DNA of 64,000 bases from contig JAYMSP010000094.1 in assembly GCA_036897095.1 (NCBI GenBank), forward strand, positions 22,155 through 86,154. The letters run 5' to 3'. Below the pieces are notes generated by a model. It saw nothing but the letters and a program-made list of their open reading frames with translations. It did no database searches and was not told the origin of the DNA. The position numbers and the translations under genes are program-made. Within the stretch, counting starts at the first letter, position 1. Each line of letters opens with the position of its first letter. This document shows, piece by piece, positions 49,558 to 61,264 of this stretch. The DNA is from Plantago elongata. Its lineage: Eukaryota > Streptophyta > Magnoliopsida > Lamiales > Plantaginaceae.

Positions 49558-49684
49558 ACTTTTTGTACATTTTATTTTGTAAATAAGAGAGAAATTAGTT
49601 ATTTATTTAAAGTTTGGGACGTTCACCTTTTGTACATGTGAATAAGAGAGAAATTAGTTATTTATTTTAAAGTTTGGGACGTTG
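49558..49684. repeat. Tandem duplication of about 60 bp
   Basis: AATAAGAGAGAAATTAGTTA followed by AAAGTTTGGGACGTT occurs twice in direct orientation, around 49578-49624 and 49634-49684, separated by CACCTTTTGTACATGTG. It lies in the upstream flank of glycine-rich copy 2. Confidence 0.7.
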
Positions 49685-49689
49685 AGTTG

Positions 49690-51345
49690 GTTGGGTGTTC
49701 AGGGATATCGAGTTGATAATGCAGACCCTTGGTACATTTGTAACATATGATTGGTTAACTTGTTATGTTCATCTTTTCACACCTTAAAGTGTCATGTGCT
49801 ATTTGCGGATTCAACCTTTGACTTACGGAATAACTCTTTTGAACCACGACTAATATTATAGTTGCACAGGAAATCCACAGAGAAAAAGTTTGATCAGTGG
49901 AGACTGAATGAGAACATGTTCTCTACTTGACACTTGACAATCATTCTGGGAAAATTCTGTGCAAAAGTAATTCTATATTTAATAGGCCCAGATTGCACCA
50001 GCTGTTGTTTTTTCCTGAATAAGCAACCTCCATTTACAGGAAGAAGCAAGAGCATCAATGGAAAACACATCCTTCACGCGTATGAATTTCATATGGATGC
50101 CAACGAATTGTCCCATGTTTCCAGATCAAATCACTGGATTCCCTGAGATTGGATTCCCTCCTCAGTTGAAGATAATATATCAAATAACACGAGAATAATT
50201 GATCGATCAACATCATCCAGGAGGAGGTCACTGGCCACATAGGCATTTTCTACAGGCATATTAGATATATTCTGCACAAATTTGCTTCAGGCTCCACCTG
50301 AATACAGTTAACAACACCTCCTATACTCACTGAAGAAACAAGATTTGTATAATCATCGACCAACTTCACAATAAACGCAGCATTCTGAAAGAACTAATGC
50401 AGAACAATTGAGTTGACTGAAGTTACCTGAAACTCTTGTTGTTGATGACTGATGAAAATGTGACCTGAAGATCCAATCAAATATATGCATGATTTCGTCT
50501 AGAATATGCACAACTCCTAACCATGAAACTGCTCAGATTACAATATAATGGTTTGCCCTTCTTTCTTCACAAACAGAATAAACAAGTGGAATAGATTTCA
50601 ATAAGGACTCAATTTTTGACTAATCCGCGCTATTTCTTGTTGGTTTGATTAAAATTAACAGTTAACTTTGAGTAGCGAAGTGGAGTACCAAAATTGGACA
50701 AACATAAAACAAAAGCTCCCAAAATTACAGTCACAAATGTACCAAAACCGAAACTGCCACAACTTATAGTACTGAAAATGACTTTTCCCTTCATGTTACA
50801 ACACATCAAAGAAGAATAAGATTTCACTCTAATAAACCTTTTCCTATCACTCTCTCCGGGAAGATGGATATAGCTTTTCACAATTGGATGTTTGAAGTAG
50901 CAAACATCATGTTACATTTCAGCACACCACAAACATATTTGTCATCTCTTTTTTCTCTGAAAATCGCATATAGCATGTTATCTGGGAACTTCTGTGTTAC
51001 AGCATGCAATGCAAAACTGTATTTTACAACAGCAGATTGTGCCAGGCATAACTCTTTCCTGAAGTCAGCACCACATACTTTCAGGAAGTAGGACGAAACT
51101 CATTCAAACAGTAGGTACTGGATGCCAAGAATCAAGGGATACCAAAGATAGTATGTCCAGAAATAAGGAACCACATAAGATGCTACCATATTACCAATAG
51201 CCCAAGGGATTGTTCAACTTCACTTAATCTTGTTTCGGTCAACTGTAAATGAGAGACAGAACAGAGTAGAATGTCACCATTATGAAGATGTGATTTAATC
51301 TCATATTATCAGCATTATAAAAAAGGATGGCTGTTCATGTTGCTG
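49690..51345. other. Intergenic region downstream of the tRNA methyltransferase gene
   Basis: The 3' flank of the minus-strand TrmB gene and the far upstream region of glycine-rich copy 2. The part around 50690-50790 (TGTACCAAAACCG, AGTACTGAAAATGACTTTTC) resembles the arms of the hairpin MITE at 15.6 kb and may be half of a relative. No gene is seen. Confidence 0.4.
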
Positions 51346-53842
51346 TTACCTCTGCTTTTGGTACATCCTTCTATAAATCTTAGCACCTTCAAATTCCGCA
51401 TGAATCTCCCTCTCTGTCCTTATCCCCATCGGATTATTCAACAACCAGCCTTGATCATCGCAGAGCATGTTAGGATCAAAACTGTCAATATGCACAAGTT
51501 TCTCTGACTCGGCATCAAAGTATTCTCTCATGTCCATTGCCACATCCAGGACATCAGATTGAATAAAGACCTGCACGAATGCACCTTGATATGAAATACT
51601 ACATACCTGTCTCTTTTTTACACACAAAATTTGCAGGTACTGCCCCCTTTGAGCCACACCATGCATCCATATTCAGAATGCCATCTCAGACTATTTCTTA
51701 CATCATACCCCCTTCGTCTTTTTTAACATTCACTTTGTAAATGGCTCTAAGTTAAAGATGGAAGAATAAAGAATGATTTATGGAGGACATTGCATTGATA
51801 AAGTTGTTGGTGGAGGATACAACATACGAGAGAGTGCATAATTTATGAAAGGGAATGTGTAATTAATAAGTGGAATGGCAATTATTATAAAAGGAAATTT
51901 AATGTTTATAAAAATAAAAGAAAATCAGATTTGGACAATGTTAATGTTTGTAAAAGAACGGAGGGAGCAAAGAAAAACAACTATCTAGAAAAGGTTATTT
52001 CAAGTAACCGGAGCTTTTTTTTTTATTCCAGAATATTTGTCTTAAATGTTGTGAAAGTATACAATTTAGCTGGAAATTCTATGAACTTTTTTATTTTTCT
52101 AGAAGAACAAGTTACACAGGTGTATCAAAGACCTGAAGTACACTTCAAATCTATTTAATCAATACGTGTGCAGTCAGTCAGATTATGTAAAACATAGAAT
52201 ATAGAATAATCATGCCTTAAAAGAATTTTGATCTCTAAAGGGAAACACACATACCTTTCCTCCAGCCCCTAAGCTATCTGTGATTGATTCTACAAGAGGC
52301 TTCTGTACTACTCTTCTCTTGCGGTGCCTTTGCTTAAAATGAGGATCAGGACACTGCATAAACAAGGAATGTTAGTACTTGAAAGTTGAGGCGGGTGCCA
52401 AGACAACAATTTCCATGAATCTCATCTAAAAAGGTTGTCAACGACACTAACTGCCTATATCAGCACTCACCAAGATGGAAACTAAAATCAAGGGACCAGG
52501 ATATGTGGCTATCAATTGCTTGAAGGAGACCGTTGCATTAGCATAAATGAAATGTCTGCAAGTACATATAGCAGTAACACATATATCAGCAATATTTAAA
52601 CGACTTCCTAGAGCATGAAACGGTAAATGAATCCTTACATATTCCTCAAAGACAAGTCATCAACCCAATACTCTGCACGTGTTACCAACTGCATGATAAG
52701 GAACGAGATTCATAGCAAGTAAAGATATGAGTTCTTCTGTTTGACGTTGGAGAAAAAATAAATATCAAAATACATTAAAATTCACAGAAACAATGCTACC
52801 AAGGAACTCATTGCATACTTTTGGGCGTATTTCCAATCCTAGAAAATTCCGGGATTGGGGGTTATTTTTGGCAAGCCATAGGAGAAATCTACCACTGCCT
52901 GCAATTTTCACCATCTTTAATACTATGAAATAAAAGCTTAGCAAGATTCGACAGTATGTAAAGACAAAAAATAATGACAAATCATAAGGTTCACATTCGA
53001 AAACAGGAAAATGCAGTAACATTATATCTTGTCAATTGCCAACCACCACGCAAACAGATGAATTAAGGAAATGCACCAAAACGCCTAAACTAACCATCTA
53101 TACAAAAAAACCACCACTTCAAATCGATATTGGCAGAAGAAATGCCGAAAAACTATGGTGGTGGGACTTGCATACAAAAGTGGTTACCAGTTCCAATATC
53201 CACCATTAAGGGAAGCGTTGGGTCCTTGTACACAGCATTCCAGTCTGGAACTTCGACAGGAATCTGAACAAGAACAGAAAAACTAACTAGTTAAAATGCT
53301 GACAACGATGCGCATCACCTCCAACCTCGAGTCACTTTGTCATTTCAAAAAAAAAAAAAGGTTAAAATGCTGGAAAAGTTGCCACAAAAACTATGTTATG
53401 TATTCCCTGATCCCTCCCTCTCATCCATGCCAGTTGTTCAGTTTGGACTAGTTCGCGGTCAACAAAATTGAACTTTGACTACGAATTAATTTTCAATTGA
53501 ATTGACGGGCTAATTACCAAGTGCTCGGAGCGGAGAGGATTAACATGCTGCCGGATTCTGACATGACCTACCTCCTGCAATAAAAAAAAAGCAATTAGTG
53601 TTAAGATCTTTAGCAATTGAAAGCTGCAAAGAAGGAGAGTGTAATATTGAGAAATGAAATGAATGTACCTGGCAGAATTTATCGGAGAGATTGAGGGAGG
53701 CGTATTCTCGAGCGACGAGTTGGGGGCTTCTGCATTCGTCTGATTGAGGTTGAGGCAATGATACAAGTGCAGAGAAAGCACGGAGAGTTGGTATGGGTAG
53801 CCGATTAAACCTGGGTATCACTGAACAAGATACGCGCAACAT
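51346..53842 (-). CDS. tRNA (guanine-N7-)-methyltransferase, TrmB family (8 exons, 281 aa)
   Basis: Exons 53842-53669, 53574-53518, 53263-53188, 52898-52819, 52688-52639, 52555-52471, 52353-52255 and 51570-51346 total 846 nt and are all in phase. The enzyme methylates G46 at N7 in tRNA using S-adenosylmethionine. Residues 98-106 VDIGTGSGR are the SAM-binding loop and GLEIR at 123-127 is the acidic end of motif II. CPDPHFKQRHRKRR at 175-188 is the catalytic/tRNA-binding signature. NPMGIRTEREIHAEFEGAKI near the C-terminus is the usual TrmB end. The first 50 residues (MLRVSCSVIPRFNRLPIPTL) are Arg/Ser-rich and poor in acids, suggesting a mitochondrial or plastid transit peptide (inferred). Bacterial TrmB starts near RQHVNPL, so this extension is additional. 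All motifs are intact. Confidence 0.93.
51708..51968. mobile_element. Stowaway-like MITE in the last intron of the tRNA methyltransferase gene
   Basis: The left end CCCCCTTCGTCTTTTTTAAC and the reverse complement of the right end (GCTCCCTCCGTTCTTTTACA) match as terminal inverted repeats, continuing into AACATT on both sides. It is about 260 bp with no coding capacity, located between exons 7 and 8. Confidence 0.65.
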
Positions 53843-54579
53843 TGGTGGAAGATTTTTACTTTCTCTTCATCACACTATCATGTCCAGGCTTATCACTTCA
53901 TTAACCAAGGCCATCGGGTACTACGGGCTCTGTTTAGCGGTAGGTAGTTGGGAGTTAATTTTTTTTTAATAATTTAAATTGATTAGCTACTCAATTCAGT
54001 TAACTTATCTAGTTTAAAAATCTACACGTTCACATCAGTTTTTATTAAAAAAAATTATGGAACTGAAAAGCTAAATTAAAAACTAGTAGTAAACATGGCC
54101 TAAAATGTGGGTGGTCAGCATGGACATGTCGGACATATTAACCTTTTCTCATTGAGATCAGGCCGGACATATTAGCTTGTGTCCTCTTGAACTTAAAATC
54201 ATTTCAGTTCACCTCAGTTAAATTCATTTCAGTTTAGTTAAATTCAGTTCGGCTTAGTTATAATTTATTACTTACTTCAGTTCATATAAAGTCAGTAAAT
54301 TTTGGTTGAATATAACACAACCTTCACCAACTAACTAGAATCAATCTGATGCTTGGAAAAGATTCGACTTGAACTCGGATCAACACAAGATTGATTGCGA
54401 GCAAAGCTCGACTGCTTATTGATCAAGTCACAAGCACTCTAAAAAAATGCTTAATTGATCATGAGCAGTTCGTGAACGTATAAATAAAAAAATATATGTT
54501 TATAATTATATATTACTTTATAATTTGAGTTATATATTAAAGTATGAGCATATAAATTTATGTGAGTATATACACAACG
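53843..54579. other. Upstream flank of the tRNA methyltransferase gene
   Basis: Presumed promoter region followed by AT-rich DNA containing repeats of CAGTT(C/T)A(G/A)TTAAATTCA at about 54200-54290. No gene is recognised. Confidence 0.4.
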
Positions 54580-54713
54580 TCTCATAAGAAACGGTCTTTA
54601 GTTTATTTAACTAAAAACAGGATCAATTTGCAATTTGTCGTTAAACGTGTTTTTCGCGGTCAATATCGTTTTTTCGCGGATCCTCTCGCGGATTCTGACG
54701 CAGGTGCTCTCGC

Positions 54714-55500
54714 GATTTGATATCATAGCTTTTTGAGTTGAGATTATAGGGGTTTCGTCTGAAATCATTTTTTTTTTGTGTTGGCATCATATTATTTTAG
54801 TTGAGATCATATCATTTGGTTTAATATCATAGTTTTTTGAGCTGATATCATAGTTTTTTAGTCTTAGATTGTAGTGTTTTGTTTTGATATCATAGCGCTT
54901 TTAATTCATATCATAGTTTATTTTAGTTGATAACATAGTGTGTTTTTAGTTGAAATTATAGTGTGGTTTTAGTTGATATTATAATTTTTTGAGTTGATAA
55001 CATAATTTTTTAGTCTAAGATCATAGTATTTTGTGTTGACATCATACTATTTTTTGTTCAGATCATAGTTTGTTTTAGTCTGATAACATAGTGTGTTTTT
55101 AGTTGAGATCCTAGTGTTTGAATTGATATCGTAGTTGTTTGAGTTGATATCATAGTTTGCTTTTAGTTTGATATCATACTCATCTGAGTTGATATCATAA
55201 TCTGTTTTAGTTTATAACACAGTATATTTTTAGTTGAGATCATAGTGTGATTTAGTTTATATCATAGTTTTTTGAGTTGATAACATCATTCTTTAGTCTA
55301 AAATCATAGTGTTTTTTTGACATCATACTATTTTTAGTTAAAATCATAGTCTATTTTAGTCTAATAACATAGTGTGTCTTTAGTTGAGATCATAGTGTTT
55401 GGTTTGATATCATAGTCGTTTGAATTAATATCATAGTATTTTAGTCTGAGATCATAGTGTTTTTTGTTGAAATTATAGTGTTTGGTTTGATAACATATAT
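54714..55500. repeat. Degenerate minisatellite, unit about TTGAGTTGATATCATAGT, with higher-order period of about 282 bp
   Basis: Roughly 30 imperfect head-to-tail units of about 22-30 bp each contain (G)A(T/G)ATCATA(G/C)T followed by a T-rich spacer (TTTTAGTTGA or TTTTGAGTTGA). Blocks recur at longer range: GAGTTGATAACAT at 54991 and 55274, AGTCTAA at 55012 and 55294, GACATCATAC at 55038 and 55319, an offset of 281-283 bp. No ORF crosses it. It is not a microsatellite and shows no known CRISPR or telomere unit. Confidence 0.8.
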
Positions 55501-55839
55501 CATTCACAACATATAAAATCACGTAAAAAAATAAGATTTATTCAAGATGGAACATGTATCATTCAATTATATGTTGTACTACTATTCATACATCTACAAA
55601 AAGAAAACGATATCAACTTCATGTCATCATCTCTTTTATTCATTGGTTGGATTTTACTAAACATACATTTATCTTCTTCGTCAACCCCTTTCATTTATCT
55701 TTCATCAACTTCTTTGCCGTATAACTTACTCAACACATTAAGTATAGTTCTAAATTTGTTACTTGAATAACTACTCATCATCATTCTCCTCCTTAAGTTA
55801 GGAGTATTTTGTAACCTTGTGCATGTAAAAACAACATCA

Positions 55840-56540
55840 ATGAGCAATTATTTCATAACAAACATAGTAGATATTGTTGGGATTATATGACATACTGGTG
55901 AGATGATATTACATATACGTAATAACATAAAAAATACAGTACAACACTAAAACTATGCATAATATTGTCGAAAACAAAGCACAACACGACTATAAGGTTA
56001 TGAATGAAAACATATCACATATTTCAGAGAACATAGATAATATTTTTGAGAACATACATCAAATATATGAAATAATATAAAAACGATGTATACCCTTTTT
56101 TCAGATTTAATTTGATTTAAAACACCATTAAATCCTTATTGAAGCATGATTACACCATGTGAATGCATAAACATCAACAAAATTAATAGACAATAACTTC
56201 AAAGCAAACATTTTAGATATTATTGAGATCATATGATATAATATAGGTGAGATGCTAGTACATATGGGCTAGAACATAGAAAAATACAGTAGACAATAGA
56301 ATGCAAAATAATGTGTAGAAAAAGAGAGCAATAAAACGACTGTTAGATTTTGAATGAAAACATTGGTATTATTCTTGAGAACATATGTAACATCCTTGAG
56401 AACATAGCATATACAGGGTTGAACATAGAAACTTTTTTTTTTCATATCAGAGTTGATATATGAGGTCAGATTTTGAATAAAAATACTACATGATCCATAT
56501 GCAAGCATGATTAGACCTCGTAAATGCATAAACAACAATG
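55840..56540. repeat. Tandem duplication of about 350-360 bp
   Basis: The series TAGATATT(G/A)TTG(G)GATCATATGA, GGTGAGATG, ACATAGAAAAATACAGTA, ACGACT, GAATGAAAACAT, AGAACATA and AAGCATGATTA appears twice in the same order. Matched landmarks lie at 55867/56214 (offset 347) and 56143/56504 (offset 361). Identity is moderate by eye, about 70%. It directly follows the ATCATAG array. Confidence 0.65.
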
Positions 56541-56992
56541 AGTTATCATAAAAACACGAAAATATAGATGAATAGATCTAGATCTACAATTTTTCAAACT
56601 TGACTTTTCATATTTATATGTATTTGAGCTATTTTGGCATTCGAAACATGAAAAAAACAATGAACAATATTTGAAATCAGAGATTACCTTCATCTTCGAT
56701 CGTGTTTGTTGCATGATATGTATATAACCGTCGATTTCTTGATCAGAAAACAAGTTTGATCGGTTGTTTCTTCTCTACGTTGGCCCTTGGTTGAGATAAA
56801 ATAATTTTAGATAGAGAAAGTTTGAGCTGGAAGTTTTTGAGTTGTGGCGTATTAATGACGTAAAACAGGGTTATATCGTTATATGCCCTTGGTTGGATGG
56901 ATTTTAACAACTTAATTCTGTTTGAGGTTAGTTTATAATATTAGAAACTTACATTTATATGTTTTTATATTAGGGTTGTTTCTTAGGAAATT

Positions 56993-57450
56993 CATTCGAA
57001 TTTATATTTTATTATTTAAAAAATTTAAGTAACGTAATAATATTGAATATAGTGTTTTCTTTTTGTTGGTAGATGTTATATACGACTAATACAATCAAAA
57101 ACATATTCAATATCGTTTTTATGTTGCATGCTTATATATATCAATTTAAATAATTATTAAGTTAACTTATTCATCGGAGAAACTTTTTAACTATCACATA
57201 AATTTAAAAGATCAATAAAGAATATTTTTGAAATCGATTTTACTGGTATGAAACCGTCTAAATTGTCAAATACTACAAAAGATTGCCAAAATACAAATTA
57301 TCAGAAGTAACTAATAGATGGACTGCTACCTCATAATTTAGCATAGAATTCACTACCAAGAAGGCTTAGCTTCTGGTGGGCTTGAATCAGAGTCTCTCAA
57401 CCTTCTTCTTCTGAAGAAGTTAAGAGTGGCGTAACGTAGTGTGGAAGAAA
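56993..57450. other. Upstream flank of the PGAP1-like hydrolase gene
   Basis: AT-rich DNA up to about 57300, then a less AT-rich leader directly before the ATG at 57451. It presumably carries promoter and 5' UTR; no specific box is convincing. Confidence 0.4.
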
Positions 57451-60400
57451 ATGGCCGTAGCATTGGCTTCGCCACCACAACCACGGTCGTCGAAGTTACC
57501 ATTCTCAACCTTGCGCCGTTACAGCTCACCTCTCTCGCCGCCTTCTGCTCCCTCCACTTCCACTTCTTACCGCCCTGCCATCATTCTTCCGGTTATTCTT
57601 CGCCCAATTTCTTCTCAATGTGTGTTCAATTATACTGTCACTCAATTTCAACTGTTTGAATTGGAGTTTAATTTGAGAGTGGATATACACTTTGGTTATT
57701 TTAGTTCAGTTGCTTAGGCTCTGTTATCTTGGCTGCAAAATCATTAAGTTCAATTCGGTTCAGTTCATATAATTGCAGTCGAAGAGAACACAGCCTTAAC
57801 TTCTTAGCAAAGGGATTTGTTTTGCTAATAAGCTAGCTAGTAACTAATTATGCAGCTGGCCTGGACTAATTGTTTGGTAACTTAGCTCATAATCTTGCTT
57901 TTGCTAAGTGTATATATAAATCAACTTAGATACCTTTTTTTATAATCTGCTTGGGGTAGCTTATTTGAACATTATTTATATAGGAGTCTATTTTCGTCGA
58001 ATGGTTGATCATATAGGTTATAGGCTACCACATAAGCTTGGCTAAATGGAGACTTGATAAGCTAGGTGTAAGTATTATATAAACAAATCAGCTACTTCTA
58101 GCTAGTATCACGTGCCATACCTATTTTTGTCAAATGATCGAGTAATCTCATCTGAGTTATAAGTTAGTTGATAAACCTGCACTAAACATTTCTACGTTTC
58201 GGAGTTTCAGGGAGTTTATCTGTTGATTGCAGGGGTTAGGGAACAATACAAATGACTATCAGAAATTGGCCCTTGTCTTGAAAGACTATGGTGTACCGTC
58301 TGTGATTGCAAAGGTTTCAAGGGTAGATTGGCTGAGGAATGCTGCTGGCTTGCTGGATTCAAATTACTGGCAGGGCACACTTCAACCTCGGCCTGTTCTC
58401 GATTGGTATACTTTCTTTGCATTGTACTTTTTTTTTTTGAAACAGTAAAATATATTTCATTAATAAAAAAGCGTTTACACGAGCATACTGAATGCATGCA
58501 TTTACATACTACAATGTACTTTATACACCCAAACCAATAGATAATTATAAAATTACAAAAATCAAAACCATGCACTTGACCAATAAATAACACATCTGGA
58601 CCCAAACCATTGCAAAGTAATTCTAAAGACTCATCTCAACATGGATGTTCACCATAAATCCGTAGATAGTAGACACTGTTAATTTCTTGCCCATAATCAT
58701 CCACAAAGCACAACATCACGTTACTTTCACACGTCCAATAAAGAACACGTTCAGTCCGTCAATTTCAAAAGGTAAAACAAATGTTGTATCAGCCAACACC
58801 ACTCCACCCTGTGCTCTTTATCAAAACAAGTGGCTAGCAATTCAAAGGTGTCGACATAGATTGATCCCAAGTAGATCGTCAATTCCCGAGACTTACAACC
58901 TATATTTGCTTACACCCCTCCACCATATGCCCTTTATCAAATCAAGTGGCATCCAATGTAAGGTGTGCTCATAGATTGATCTCAATAAAACCGTCAATTC
59001 CAGAAAGTTACCAACCTATATTTGCATTGTAGTAACTACTATATTCGGTTTTTCTTTCTCGAATTGAAGCATTCTGTATTCAACAATGACAGGTACCTCA
59101 AGAGGGTTGAGGAGGCTATGAACGAGGCAAAGGAATTGACTCAAGGTTTATCTGATATCTCATTTCCGAGTTATAAGCTGATTTATTCTAACACCTCAGT
59201 GAAGTAGTATATCTTTAGAGTTTCAAATAGCTGTTTTGGGTTCCACGACAAGTTTGTTTTAGCATAGTGGTGCATTCCTTTTGGTAGTGCCTTAGTGGGA
59301 GATTGCAGTTGATCAATTGAATTCTTGAACTAGAAATGAAGAATTAACCAAGATATATTGTGTAGGTTCAAAACTAACTTTGATTGGGCACTCAGCCGGA
59401 GGATGGCTGGCACGTGTTTATTTCCAAGAGTTTGGAACATCTGATGTTTCACTGTTGTTGACATTAGGAACCCCTCACCTGTATGTTATTATTAAGACGT
59501 TTTCCGTTTTTATTCGTCTGCTCTTGTTGTTCATGATGGAAATTTGAGATGTTCTCCCTCAAAGGTGTATGATTGGCAACTTTTTATTTTTATTTTATTT
59601 ATGCCAGTGCACCTCCAAAAGGCATATCTGGGGTGATTGATCAAACAAGGGGTCTCTTGGATTATGTTGAGAAGAATTGTTCAAAAGCTGTCTACACCCC
59701 AGAGCTCAAATATGTGTGTATTGCTGGGAGGTGTGCTGAATCATTTTGTCATTAATATCTTGCAATACAATGGCTGCCATAATGTTTATCTTATTTTAGG
59801 TACATTCAAGGGGCACCTTTACTAGGATACGGTAGTACTCCGGTTATTGCTGAACAGCCAGTTGGCGATTTAATTGCTACAGAGACATCTAGGCAGTCAA
59901 CAGCTACCTTGCGAGCTAGATTTATCGGTCAAGGATATAAACAGGTAGTACTATATTTATTTTTATTTGAAATTATGTACTCCTTTCTTTCAAGTTCTCA
60001 TTGTGGTTTACTCAAGTAATTATGTACTCATGTAATGGTAGCAATTTAAACTCTTCAAAAGTTATATTATATCGTCCTGTATTCTGTAATATCCACTTCC
60101 ACAATTGCTGGGTTCATCCACTTTTCTAATAAGTAATGTCCTTTGTAAGTTAATTCTACAACGTTAAGACAGAGATTGAACAAGACATAATGATTGATTT
60201 AGTCATAACAGAAGAAGTTGTGCAACAGAGAGTCTAATCTGAAGTCACCATGAACTTAGTATCACATGATGTGTTTGATTACTCAGAGGATGCGATGCAA
60301 ACGCATTAAATTTATGTTTAATTGTTTGGTGTTCGGTAAATTTTTAATTGTTTGGTGTTCGGGTTCAGGTTTGTGGACAGGCGGATGTATGGGGTGATGG

Positions 60401-60554
60401 AGTCGTGCCAGAAGTTTCTGCACATCTGGAAGGTGCAGTGAATGTTACTCTAGAAGGAGTCTACCACTCACCGGTAGGCTCCGATGATGTGGAAAGACCT
60501 TGGTACGGGTCTCCTGCAATTGTGGAGCAATGGATACACCACCTCGTTACTTAG
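57451..60554 (+). CDS. PGAP1-like alpha/beta hydrolase (7 exons, 311 aa)
   Basis: Exons 57451-57591, 58233-58405, 59093-59145, 59366-59480, 59608-59730, 59800-59944 and 60369-60554 total 936 nt, all in phase. The start ATG gives MAVALASPPQPRSSKLPFST, a Ser/Pro/Arg-rich N-terminus that resembles a plastid transit peptide (inferred). The core begins at YRPAIILPGLGNNTNDYQKL. The nucleophile elbow is LIGHSAGGW with Ser132, followed by LLTLGTPH. The acid is likely in DVWGDGVVP, and the His in GVYHSPVGSDD. This is the PGAP1/lipase-class-like fold found in plants and cyanobacteria; the substrate is probably a lipid or ester, not shown by sequence. All catalytic candidates are present. Intron 2 carries a retro-insertion, and intron 1 is 641 bp. 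Confidence 0.92.
58416..59031 (-). mobile_element. PolyA-tailed retro-insertion with 11-bp target duplication in hydrolase intron 2
   Basis: TTTGCATTGTA occurs at 58416-58426 and again at 59021-59031, flanking a 594-bp insert. On the minus strand the insert ends with TTTTATTAATGAAATATATT, TTACTGTTTC and about eleven A bases next to the left copy, so it is a non-LTR (LINE-3'-end or SINE-like) insertion in minus orientation. Inside, a segment of about 110-120 bp containing CTTTATCAAA(A/T)CAAGTGGC, CATAGATTGATC, CGTCAATTCC and CAACCTATATTTGC is present twice in tandem (about 58800-58910 and 58918-59020). No coding capacity is evident. Host exons 2 and 3 are intact. Confidence 0.8.
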
Positions 60555-61019
60555 TTTTCCACGTAGGGACTGCTAAAAAGAAACAAAGTGACTGTACATT
60601 GTGTTGTTATTTGATCAAATATTTGTAGGAAAAATATGGCATGTAAAGCTTGTATTCAGATTTAAATTATTGCATTTCATTCAATTTAAACTTGGTATAA
60701 ATATAATAATGATGTGGGCTGATAGCATACTTTCAGAATTCGTTCAAGCAACTGTTCTTCAGCTAAGAACTGAAATACCGAGGGATAAACAACAATGATT
60801 TTTTGAACATAGTAACGTGTTCTTTTTTTAGATATAATATTACGATTACACAATCATTGACGAACTTATCATTCGATTCTAGACTCAAATCATCATATTA
60901 TCTATATAGAGTATAATGACTCATTTCGGTAATCAAACCCGTAATATTATGGTTATGGGATGTGTTAGCTTGTCACTCGACTACAAACGCTTTGACATAG
61001 TAATGTCTTCTAAGAGACA
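60555..61019. other. 3' flank of the hydrolase gene
   Basis: This stretch includes the presumed 3' UTR. A 65-codon frame at 60601-60798 has no recognisable features and is probably spurious. Confidence 0.4.
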
Positions 61020-61264
61020 CCCTTTAGATTATAATCTAGTGAAAGAGCAATTTTTCTATTAAATATGGAAATTTCATTTTTTTTGGTATTTAGGGTATGA
61101 AATCTTTTATTCAATGTATGTGGGTTTTTGCGTATTGTCTGTGGGTTTTTATTTAAGGTATGCGAATTTTTAAGTTGCCTTAATAGGTTTTAATGTAAAA
61201 AAAAATCAAAATTTTCATATCTAATAGAAAAATCGCTCTTTCCATGTACTATATCCCTTTAGAT
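61020..61264. mobile_element. Mutator-like MITE with 10-bp target duplication
   Basis: CCCTTTAGAT is repeated at 61020-61029 and 61255-61264. Directly inside are inverted ends of about 55 bp. The left reads TATAATCTAGTGAAAGAGCA onward; the reverse complement of the right reads ATATAGTACATGGAAAGAGC onward. They share AAAGAGC(A/G)ATTTTTCTATTA and then (A/G)ATATG(G/A)AAA. The unit is 225 bp and non-coding, with a T/G-rich middle holding three GTGGGTTTTT-like or ATGCGAATTTTT-like blocks. Long inverted ends plus a 9-10-bp duplication fit a Mutator-type MITE. Confidence 0.75.

Larger units (their letters stand above)
54580..56992. mobile_element. Possible 2.4-kb non-coding transposon with tandem-repeat interior
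   Basis: The left boundary CTCATAAGAAACGGTC and the reverse complement of the right boundary (TTTCCTAAGAAACAACCC) share TAAGAAAC and neighbouring bases, a weak terminal inverted repeat. Between them are a CpG-rich patch with TCGCG repeats (54655-54717), the ATCATAG array (54714-55500), a tandem duplication (55840-56540) and AT-rich DNA with no significant ORF. The element type is unknown, and the boundary assignment is an inference. Confidence 0.3.

Noticed and set aside
54714-55500. CRISPR-like array
   Set aside because: The units are degenerate head-to-tail repeats without unique spacers of constant length, in a plant genome.
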